Below are positions 1-6,300 of a stretch of DNA of 17,719 bases, piece after piece; positions within the stretch are counted from its first letter, which is position 1; every line of letters begins with the position of its first letter. The translations under genes and the position numbers were made by a program. The DNA comes from Cloacimonetes bacterium UBA5456 (lineage in GTDB: Bacteria; Cloacimonadota; Cloacimonadia; Cloacimonadales; Cloacimonadaceae): the NCBI GenBank assembly GCA_002427325.1, contig DIQS01000011.1:16388-34106 (forward strand), given 5' to 3'. The notes beneath the pieces are model-generated. The model saw only the letters and a program-made list of their open reading frames with translations, was not told the origin of the DNA and ran no database searches.

Positions 1-1749
1 GAGGCGAATGAAATCGTCCTCTTCTTTCTGAGATTGCAAAGAGCGTGCTTTGGCGATGATGTCCGGGATGCTGCGGATCTTAGCATGAATCACAGCGGCG
101 ATCACGTCATAGCCTATGCCACTTTGTTTGAGCAGCCATTCCACTCTTTGCGTAAAGTAATTCTTAAGATATTCACGAAGGTCTTTGGGTCCGCCTTCTC
201 GCGGTCCCACAATCTTTATTGCATCCCCGATGAGCTCAACGATATCCAGATCCCACTCTCTCTCGGCGATGATCTGAACCGCTCCGCCCGCAGCACGACG
301 CAGAGCAAAAGGATCGGTGCTGCCGGTGGGCAAAAGTCCCACGCTCACGATTCCTGCAACGGTGTCCAGCTTGTCTGCAACCGCACAAACCGCACCCGCA
401 AAGGTCGTGGGCAATCCATCGTTCCCGCCTCGGGGCATATAATGTTCATAGATAGCCTCAGCCACAACGGGGTCTTCCCCGCTCACCAAAGCATATTCCT
501 TGCCGATATAGCCCTGCAATGCGGCAAATTCATTCTCGCCCAACATGAGTGTCACGAGGTCTGCCTTACAAAGCTCCGCCGCGCGAAGAACTTGTTTCCT
601 CTGGATTTCATCAGCACCGAGCTTTGTGCAAATTACATCGGCAAGCTCAATGATGCGCAGTCTCTTATCATCCAAAGAACCCAGCTTTGCCTGAAAGACT
701 ACATCTTTGAGCTTGGGCAAATAGCTCTCTAAGGGCGCTTTACAATCTTCGTTAAAGAACCACAGCGCATCGTCTAAACGCGCTTTCACGACCTTTTCAT
801 TACCGGCACGGATGATGTCCGAAGCCTCAGGATCGCCATTAGAAATGAAGACAAAGTGATTTGACAGCTTCTCATCCGCATCATAGACGGAAAAGTATTT
901 CTGATTTTGGCTGATGGTTGAGGTGATCACCTTTTCCGGCAAGCTGAGATATCCCTCGTCAAAGCTACCCAAAACGGGTGTAGGATATTCCACGAGATTG
1001 GTAACGGTTTCCAAAAGCCTTTCATCTTCTTTGACGCTCAAGGCTGTCCCCGCCAAGAGTGTATCAGCCTTTTCACGGATGATGGCTTTTCTCTTTTCGT
1101 GGCAAGGAATCACATAGTGCGCCTCTAACAGCTCTTCATATTTGGCGGGACTGGGGATAACAATCGTCTTATCCAGCCCCAAAAATCTATTTGCCTGACT
1201 GATATTCCCGCTTTTGATGCCATGGAAATCAAGCTCGATCACGCTTTCATCCATCATCGCCAAGATATGGCGCACAGGACGCAAAAATCCAAAATCTCTA
1301 TTCTTCCAGAGCATCTTCTTCGGTAGCGGAATCGTGGGCACCACACTGATTATCCAATCTTTTAGAATCTCTTGACTGAGTCTTCCTTTTTGGACAAAGC
1401 TCACCCCGATGAATTCACCCTTTGGCGTTTGAACAATGCTCCAATCCCCTTCCCCCGCCCCACTTTTACGCAAGAAACCCAAGCCTGCTTGAGACAGATT
1501 TCCTTCGCTATCAAAGGCGATGTTTTTGTAGGGACCGGTCTTTTCCACGCGGATATCCTCTTGTTTTTCAGGGATGCCGAATGCGAGAATAGAAAGGCGG
1601 CGCGGCGTGCTGTATGCAGCAATCTTCTCCGCGCTCAAGCCTGCTTCTTTCAAGGCCGATTCAAATGAGTTCTGCAGATGTTTTAGCGCCGGTGCTAAAA
1701 AGGCATCCGGCAGTTCTTCAGTCCCCAGTTCAAAGATGAATGACTTCAA
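1..1749 (-). CDS. glyS: Glycyl-tRNA synthetase beta subunit (partial, C-terminus beyond window)
   Basis: This is the beta chain of the alpha2beta2 bacterial glycyl-tRNA synthetase, which charges tRNA-Gly in the cytoplasm. The frame is open from a TTG at 1749 to the window edge, giving 583 codons of a chain usually near 690 residues. Family hallmarks are visible: FELGTEELP at the N-terminus, STPRRL near residue 48, KARLDDALWFFNED near 320-335, a helical stretch ELCKADLVTLMLGE near 390-405, and PTGSTDPFALRRAA near 473-486. The TTG start is chosen because AAAGGA lies about 7 nt upstream and the family N-terminus begins there; no ATG gives a better fit. Only 21 bp separate it from the outer-membrane protein gene upstream, so cotranscription is likely. 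The alpha-chain gene glyQ, often directly upstream, is not in this window. Confidence 0.96.
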   Translation of the reverse strand, partial: MKSFIFELGTEELPDAFLAPALKHLQNSFESALKEAGLSAEKIAAYSTPRRLSILAFGIPEKQEDIRVEKTGPYKNIAFDSEGNLSQAGLGFLRKSGAGEGDWSIVQTPKGEFIGVSFVQKGRLSQEILKDWIISVVPTIPLPKKMLWKNRDFGFLRPVRHILAMMDESVIELDFHGIKSGNISQANRFLGLDKTIVIPSPAKYEELLEAHYVIPCHEKRKAIIREKADTLLAGTALSVKEDERLLETVTNLVEYPTPVLGSFDEGYLSLPEKVITSTISQNQKYFSVYDADEKLSNHFVFISNGDPEASDIIRAGNEKVVKARLDDALWFFNEDCKAPLESYLPKLKDVVFQAKLGSLDDKRLRIIELADVICTKLGADEIQRKQVLRAAELCKADLVTLMLGENEFAALQGYIGKEYALVSGEDPVVAEAIYEHYMPRGGNDGLPTTFAGAVCAVADKLDTVAGIVSVGLLPTGSTDPFALRRAAGGAVQIIAEREWDLDIVELIGDAIKIVGPREGGPKDLREYLKNYFTQRVEWLLKQSGIGYDVIAAVIHAKIRSIPDIIAKARSLQSQKEEDDFIRL

Positions 1750-1770
1750 ATATATTTCCTTTATAATGTA

Positions 1771-2724
1771 TTAAAACTCATAACCCAAAGAAAGCCGATT
1801 GCTGAGACCTAAATCCCCAAAAGAGACCACTGCATAATCCAAATGCAGCTGCGAAATAGTGTAGCCCATACCCAAGCTAAATCCACCCAAGAACCCCGTC
1901 TTGCCACCCATGTTATAATCCCCAAAATCACTTCTGAGACCGGCTCTGAGGGCCAAAACCGAGAAAGGCAGATATTCCACGCCCAGTCTTGCACGAACAT
2001 TTTCCGCACTCGCTTTTTCCAGCTCGAATGCACCCAAAAGCTTTTCGGTCGGGCGCATGCTGATGCCGGCAGCAAAGACCATCGGAAGTCCTTCGTTGTG
2101 TTTTTCTTCCGTATAATAAGAAGTTTGAATCCCGAGATTTCGGACGCTTAGCCCCACCTTGATCTTTTCATTTGCGGTGTGATGCAAGATTCCCACATCC
2201 AGCGCAACTGCACTCGCCGACTTATCGTCGATGCTATCCGAGATCATCTTGATGGTTGCGCCTACATCAACGCCGGCATTCACATAATGAGCCATGCTTC
2301 CATAGAGGATAAAGCTATGCGCACCAAATGTTTCTCCGGTATCAACATATTCATTGGAAGCCGAGATTTCCGTTCTATCCATCAATCCACTATTCCAATA
2401 TTTGATCCCCCCGCCAAAAGCCATCTTATCGTCATGGGGATGAACATATTGAACGCTACCACCGCCGCTTCCCACAAAGTGAGAGGCAAAGCTGCTCGAG
2501 ACGCTTTTTCTGGGACTTCTTAGAATCAATGAAGGATTAAAAAAGAGCCCTTCAGTGCTTGTGGCGATGCTGCTGAAAGCTTCGCCCATCGCAGAGCTGC
2601 GAGCGTCATAGTTGTGTCTCAGTGTAGCAAATCCGGTGCTACCCGCGTTTTCACTTTGAGCCGGGAGCAGTGCTATCCAACTCGCTAAGAGCAGCAAGAA
2701 TAATGCTTTCCATTTGTTGAACAT
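1771..2724 (-). CDS. PorV/PorQ-like outer-membrane beta-barrel protein
   Basis: This is a 317-residue protein with an N-terminal signal peptide (FNKWKALFLLLLASWIALL, cleavage probably after LPAQS or nearby). A conserved segment follows, with NYDARSSAMGEAFSSIA and then EGLFFNPS, matching the ARAAAMGGA...NPAGL pattern of the PorV/PorQ (UPF0164-like) family. The rest is alternating beta strands ending in Phe (SLGYEF), as expected of an outer-membrane barrel. PorV and PorQ act as shuttles or surface partners in type IX secretion; that role here is inferred from the family and from the Por-type sorting tail at 4475-5704. I chose the ATG at 2724 rather than the one at 2745 because the latter lacks a ribosome site, while a GAGGA precedes 2724 by about 11 nt and the signal peptide is more compact. 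Even so the gene overlaps the upstream EIIA gene by 74 bp. Confidence 0.8.
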   Translation of the reverse strand: MFNKWKALFLLLLASWIALLPAQSENAGSTGFATLRHNYDARSSAMGEAFSSIATSTEGLFFNPSLILRSPRKSVSSSFASHFVGSGGGSVQYVHPHDDKMAFGGGIKYWNSGLMDRTEISASNEYVDTGETFGAHSFILYGSMAHYVNAGVDVGATIKMISDSIDDKSASAVALDVGILHHTANEKIKVGLSVRNLGIQTSYYTEEKHNEGLPMVFAAGISMRPTEKLLGAFELEKASAENVRARLGVEYLPFSVLALRAGLRSDFGDYNMGGKTGFLGGFSLGMGYTISQLHLDYAVVSFGDLGLSNRLSLGYEF

Positions 2725-3151
2725 TCTGATACAATTCCTCATCATTTTTGGCGTGCATCATCGCAAGCCGTTTATCTTCCTGACGCAGATATTCGGAAAG
2801 ATGTCTCAAAACCTGCATATAATGTATATTTGAATCGTGGGGGACAGCGATCATGAAGATCAAATGTGCCGGCTCGGAATCCACCGAACCAAAATCCAGC
2901 CCCTCGTTTAGCAGACATACTGCAATCCCCAGCTTGTTCACACTGTGGTCGCGTGCATGAGGGATGGCAACCCCACGCCCTATCCCGGTGCTCATCGCTT
3001 CTTCTCTGCTTTTCACCGCCTTAATGAAAGTATCTGTATATGCAAGAACATCATGCTCATATAATATTTTCACCATATGTTCCAAACACTGGTTCTTGGA
3101 AGCGAATCCTTCCATCTTGCGGGTCATTTCCAGCCGAAAAAGTGTATTCAT
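2651..3151 (-). CDS. PTS EIIA-like protein (fructose/nitrogen-PTS IIA domain)
   Basis: This is a single-domain, 166-residue protein of the PTS EIIA type-2 (fructose/mannitol, PtsN-like) fold. The phosphoacceptor motif GIGRGVAIPHAR is at residues 56-67, making His65 the predicted phosphorylated residue. It is followed by the family pattern AVPHDSNIHYMQVLRHLSEY, with the second conserved His and the helix after it. An AGGT ribosome site sits about 7 nt before the ATG. No EIIB, EIIC, HPr or EI gene is adjacent, so a regulatory (PtsN-like) role is more likely than sugar transport; that is inference. It starts 54 bp after the histidine kinase gene, and its last 24 codons overlap the start of the outer-membrane protein gene. 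Several bacterial phyla encode lone EIIA domains of this kind. Confidence 0.85.
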   Translation of the reverse strand: MNTLFRLEMTRKMEGFASKNQCLEHMVKILYEHDVLAYTDTFIKAVKSREEAMSTGIGRGVAIPHARDHSVNKLGIAVCLLNEGLDFGSVDSEPAHLIFMIAVPHDSNIHYMQVLRHLSEYLRQEDKRLAMMHAKNDEELYQNVQQMESIILAALSELDSTAPGSK

Positions 3152-3205
3152 GTTTTTTACCTGCGTTTTATCTTAGAAGCCATTGTTTTTTTATCCCTGC
3201 AACCG

Positions 3206-4402
3206 TCAATCTATTTTTAAAGGCAGGATCAATGTAAACTGGCTACCGCTGTTTAATTTGCTCTCTACTTTTAGCTCGGCGCCGATCAGGCGCGCAAAAT
3301 TTGACGAAAGAATGAGCCCCAAACCGCTACCGGACTCGTTTGCAGTGCCATATTGCCTCAATTCACTATTGAGACTAAAGATTCTTTTGAGATATTTTCT
3401 GGGAATACCAACCCCATGATCCGAAACGCTGATCTCCACCTTATCGTTTTTGGCGGCAACAACAATATGCACCTGTGAATTCTCCACAGAAAATTTAATC
3501 GCATTGGAAACCAGGTTTCTGATGATCACAGAAATCAGACGCATATCACTATAAATCCTGATATCTTTATCCATCTCTAAGATAATCTCGACATTCTTTT
3601 GTTGGGCTGAGACATCAAACTGCCTAACTGCATATTCAATAAGCTGTTTAAGCGAAATATATTCCTTTTGCAACACGACCTTACCCGTTTGGAATCTTGA
3701 CCAATCAAGCAAGTTTTCCAAGAGAACGTGAATGGTGCGCGCTGAATTATTCACCTGTCTAAACGCCGAATGCACGTCGTTTATTTCCAATTCCTCGCAG
3801 TTATCCATCATGAACTCAGATAGCGAGATTACGGCATAGATAGGATTTTGCAAGTCGTGGGCAAGCAGAGTGAAGAATCTATCTTTGCTGGCATTTAACT
3901 CCGCTAATTCACGCACCAAACTACTCAATTGTTCATCCTTAACTCTGCGCTGACTGATGTCGCGGATAAATCCGTCCAAAATCTCGGGATTGCCCTCTTC
4001 ATCATAGAAGGCACAGCCCGTTTCCATCACCCACACGATTTTGCCGGACTTGTGTTTGATCCGATATTCGATCTGAAATTGATTGCCGGACGCCACTCCC
4101 TCGTCGATGGTTTTGCGCACCATCTCCCTATCCTCAGGCACAATGAGGGAATCATAGCTGAGCACATTATTGTGCATAAGTTCCTGCGGATGATAGCCCG
4201 TGAGATCGTGACATCTTTCAGACATAAATAGCATCGTCCAGTCTTTGTCGTTTTTACAACGATATGCCAAACCTGGCAAATTGTGTAAAAGATTTGCCAT
4301 CATCATCTTCGCATCCCTGTCAAAGACAGAATTTGATAGCTGATCCAAGCTCTTATTTTTGTGTTTTATTTTATCCTTTTCCATGAAAAGCATATTGAAC
4401 AC
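3206..4402 (-). CDS. PAS-domain sensor histidine kinase
   Basis: This is a soluble two-component sensor kinase of up to 398 residues with no membrane segment. A PAS domain (PAS_3-like) spans about 37-152 and ends in the typical DGFIRDISQRR junction. A short coiled linker leads to a HisKA helix with the phosphoacceptor motif AHDLQNP (His182). The ATPase domain follows, with an N-box (IRNLVSNAIKF, Asn296 and Asn300), G1 box (SDHGVGIP, 327-334) and G2 box (SGSGLGL, 357-363). No receiver or DNA-binding partner is encoded in the window, so the response regulator is elsewhere. The start is uncertain. The longest frame begins at a GTG, with ATGs at codons 4 (4393) and 7 (4384), none with a good ribosome site. 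The candidate promoter upstream would place the transcript start near 4387, which favours codon 7 or a later Met near codon 33. Confidence 0.88.
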   Translation of the reverse strand: MFNMLFMEKDKIKHKNKSLDQLSNSVFDRDAKMMMANLLHNLPGLAYRCKNDKDWTMLFMSERCHDLTGYHPQELMHNNVLSYDSLIVPEDREMVRKTIDEGVASGNQFQIEYRIKHKSGKIVWVMETGCAFYDEEGNPEILDGFIRDISQRRVKDEQLSSLVRELAELNASKDRFFTLLAHDLQNPIYAVISLSEFMMDNCEELEINDVHSAFRQVNNSARTIHVLLENLLDWSRFQTGKVVLQKEYISLKQLIEYAVRQFDVSAQQKNVEIILEMDKDIRIYSDMRLISVIIRNLVSNAIKFSVENSQVHIVVAAKNDKVEISVSDHGVGIPRKYLKRIFSLNSELRQYGTANESGSGLGLILSSNFARLIGAELKVESKLNSGSQFTLILPLKID

Positions 4403-4421
4403 AAAGCCAATATTCTGTCAA
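4394..4421 (-). promoter_or_regulatory. Candidate sigma-70 promoter for the kinase-EIIA-OMP-glyS operon
   Basis: On the minus strand there is a perfect TTGACA (4421-4416), a 16-bp spacer and TTCAAT (4399-4394). It lies just after the terminator hairpin of the beta-propeller gene and before the histidine kinase. If it is used, the transcript begins close to 4387, so the kinase mRNA would be nearly leaderless. The -10 match is only moderate. Confidence 0.45.
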
Positions 4422-4433
4422 GACCGAAATTTT

Positions 4434-4461
4434 GCCTGCGAAGCCCTCCCCCTTCGCAGGC
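4434..4461 (-). terminator. Hairpin terminator after the B12-regulated beta-propeller gene
   Basis: A perfect 10-bp inverted repeat, GCCTGCGAAG and CTTCGCAGGC, with an 8-nt loop lies 14-41 bp after the stop codon of the beta-propeller gene. On the minus strand it is followed by AAAATTTC, not a clean T run, so termination may be partial. It separates the B12 unit from the kinase operon. Confidence 0.6.
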
Positions 4462-4474
4462 TTCTAAAGAATTG

Positions 4475-5704
4475 TTATTTTATTACGATAAACTTACCAG
4501 AAGCCAGCGTTTTACCATCATTCACACGATAGAGATATAAACCGCTTTTTAGCCCTGATATATCCAATGATCTTTCATTTTGTCGCAGCATATTCGTCTT
4601 CACTAATTGACCGCGCAGGTTGTAGATAGAGACCGTGGTTTCACCAAAAATCTCGCCGTCAAGCTTGAGACTTGCACCCTCGCGCACAGGATTGGGATAT
4701 ACGCCAAATATCGCCACGGGAACGACCTCATCATTCACGGAAACCGACTCCGCCTCAAGTTTCACATCCGTAGGCATCATTCCCACCGTGTAGCTCTTCC
4801 AAAAGCTAAGGTCAGAATGATAGATATCAACGCTTCCATTGTCTCCCCAATTGGGCTTCATAAACGCCACGATCTGCTCGTTGCCGCAAATCTCTGATGC
4901 GTTAAGAGCGGGCGCAGTTTGAACCGTTGCATCTGTTCCATCAAAATAGTAGGAATAGATTGCGTCTCCGGAACTGTCTGCCACATAAGCTACGCCTTCC
5001 CGGTCAAACCAGATATTCCCCGGAGTGCCGCCCAAATCCAGCGTCGTAATGATGTCCGCATCTTCGGTCAAAATCACGATCTTGCCGCTCACATCCGACC
5101 AGTTGCCCGTGCAAGAGACGTGGATATTCCCATCATGAACAACCACATATTGCGGATTTGCCGGAAGCTCTATTTCCTTGATAACTGTAAAGCTATCGAG
5201 CCCTATCACCACCAAGCCGCTACCGCCATAGTTTTGCATATAATCGCCGGTGCAAACCGTGTAAAGCATCCCATTTTGGGTCGCCATCCCCTCGGGGGAC
5301 ACGCCTACTGGGATGGAAGCAAGCACACTACCCGTGCTTAGATTCATCTTATAAACCTTGCCCGAAAATAGTCCGCTGATATAAGCAAAACCATCGTGAA
5401 TAACCATGTCCCAAGGATTGCTGCCAACTTCAACTAAATAATTTGCCATAGTCTGACCGCTATTGGGATTGATCTTTTGAATTGAATTATCGCCGGAATT
5501 GACTACCCACAGGGCGTCCTCATCGACTGCAAGCCTATTGGGAGTATTGCCCAAGATGGCAAAATTGTTTTCAGCCTGAACACTCTCGGTATTAATGCGG
5601 CTGAGTGTACGAGATTGGGAATTGACTACCCAAAGTGTCTCTGCGCCTAAAGCACTGATCAGCACAAGCGCAAAGAGTAGCAGGATAATTTGTCTGAGTT
5701 TCAT
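4475..5704 (-). CDS. Secreted YVTN/YncE-type beta-propeller with type IX sorting domain; BtuG-like candidate
   Basis: This is a 409-residue exported protein. A signal peptide (residues 1 to about 20, LLLFALVLISALGA) is followed by repeated propeller blades with the LWVVNSxxxxxxxIN...GxxPxxxxxxxxxxYV pattern, spanning about 22-320. From residue 335 there is a Por-secretion tail: VYPNPV, then SIYNLRGQLV, SLDISGLKSGLYLYRV and terminal KFIVIK. This predicts outer-membrane passage by type IX secretion and surface attachment or release. A cobalamin riboswitch precedes the gene, and an AGAGGTGA ribosome site lies 4 nt before the ATG. Known context: BtuG of Bacteroides is a surface beta-propeller that binds vitamin B12 with very high affinity and partners BtuB. 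I infer that this protein has a comparable corrinoid-binding role. No TonB-dependent receptor is adjacent, and sequence alone does not prove binding. Confidence 0.85.
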   Translation of the reverse strand: MKLRQIILLLFALVLISALGAETLWVVNSQSRTLSRINTESVQAENNFAILGNTPNRLAVDEDALWVVNSGDNSIQKINPNSGQTMANYLVEVGSNPWDMVIHDGFAYISGLFSGKVYKMNLSTGSVLASIPVGVSPEGMATQNGMLYTVCTGDYMQNYGGSGLVVIGLDSFTVIKEIELPANPQYVVVHDGNIHVSCTGNWSDVSGKIVILTEDADIITTLDLGGTPGNIWFDREGVAYVADSSGDAIYSYYFDGTDATVQTAPALNASEICGNEQIVAFMKPNWGDNGSVDIYHSDLSFWKSYTVGMMPTDVKLEAESVSVNDEVVPVAIFGVYPNPVREGASLKLDGEIFGETTVSIYNLRGQLVKTNMLRQNERSLDISGLKSGLYLYRVNDGKTLASGKFIVIK

Positions 5705-5707
5705 CTG

Positions 5708-5785
5708 TTCACCTCTTTTTTAATAATTGTGACTTGAGATGAACGCTAAACAGGATTGATCTCAAAACTCCGGAGACCTCACCTC
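5708..5785 (-). promoter_or_regulatory. Leader with duplicated Shine-Dalgarno and a shared anti-Shine-Dalgarno (proposed riboswitch expression platform)
   Basis: The minus strand has the functional ribosome site GAGGTGAA (5715-5708) and an upstream near-copy GAGGTGAG (5785-5778) right after the riboswitch core. Between them, TTCATCTC (5743-5736) can pair with either copy along all 8 positions, using one G-T wobble for the real site and two for the decoy. A switch is therefore plausible: when the decoy holds the TTCATCTC segment, the real site is free; otherwise it is sequestered. This suggests translational control. The pairing is read directly from the sequence; the mechanism is inference. 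Confidence 0.5.
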
Positions 5786-5791
5786 TAAGAT

Positions 5792-5968
5792 ACTTGCTGG
5801 CAGGTTTCCTGGCTCGCAGCGGGTTGCTCGGATTGTGTTTAGTGAGCGTCGAGCCTTGCCTTCCCATCTGATTTTTTCAAACAGTGGCAAAACTCACCCA
5901 TAGTGCTGCATACAGTGGCGGAGGCCGCTTCGCTTGCGAATTCCCTATTACCTATGAATAGCACCGTC
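5792..5968 (-). ncRNA. Cobalamin (B12) riboswitch
   Basis: Reading the minus strand, the conserved cobalamin aptamer blocks appear in order: GACGGTGC (5968-5961), then AATAGGGAA, then GCGGCCTCCGCCACTGTATG containing the B12-box core GCCACTG, then a second GCCACTG, GATGGGAAGGCA, and the closing GAGCCAGGAAACCTGCCAGC (ending near 5793). Order and spacing fit the class known to bind adenosyl- or hydroxo-cobalamin. It lies 88 nt before the beta-propeller start and on the same strand. A weak TTGACT about 40 bp upstream is the only promoter hint I found. Short reading frames across this stretch are incidental. Confidence 0.95.
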
Positions 5969-6017
5969 AAGTCACGATACCAAGGATATCGGAGGGCGTG
6001 AAAAGTCAAGAGTTTTG

Positions 6018-6235
6018 TTATGCTCACTTCGTTCGCCGATTTTGCGATTTATCGATTTAACGAGTAAAAAGCTGACGTTTTATCGGTTAACGAGGGCGTT
6101 AACCTACCAACTCCATCGTGCGCTGTCGCGGCCGGTGTGGAAACGCCTTCGTTGCCATGAGCGACACATGCTACGCTGTCGAGGCCGGGGTGGGAACGTC
6201 CTCGTTGCCACGAGCATCAGCATCCCATTTAAACA
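6018..6235. repeat. Intergenic mosaic of dispersed hairpin repeats
   Basis: This stretch without genes holds several repeat units shared with other parts of the window. Positions 6018-6064 resemble the reverse complement of 17590-17630 (the GAGCATAAC element). GGTTAACG-AGGG-CGTTAACC (6084-6103) is a perfect 8-bp inverted repeat that recurs at 17203-17222. Two tandem copies of a GCTGTCG...GGAAACG/GGGAACG...CGTTGCC...GCGACA-type hairpin sit at about 6122-6166 and 6175-6222, related to 8023-8069 and 17240-17285. The unit looks like a REP- or MITE-like non-coding element. No reading frame here looks real. Confidence 0.65.
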
Positions 6236-6240
6236 ACCTC

Positions 6241-6271
6241 AAAGAAAAAGGCCCTTAACTGAGTTCCTCTT
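6241..6271 (-). terminator. Probable intrinsic terminator of lipoprotein gene A
   Basis: About 30 bp after the stop of gene A, the minus strand reads AAGAGG, then AACTCAGTTAAGGG, then CCTTTTTCTTT. The outer arms pair (with one G-T) and run into a T-rich tract. It is clearly homologous to the stronger terminator after gene B at 8088-8118. Confidence 0.5.
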
Positions 6272-6300
6272 CAAATCATTTTCTAAAAATAATCACTTTA

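Noticed and set aside
34..1774. Open frames on the plus strand and a short minus frame across this stretch
   Set aside because: They lie over the glyS frame, which shows strong family motifs throughout; the alternatives have no recognisable domains or ribosome sites.
5839..6027. A 62-codon frame on the minus strand
   Set aside because: It coincides with the cobalamin aptamer, whose conserved blocks fully explain the sequence.
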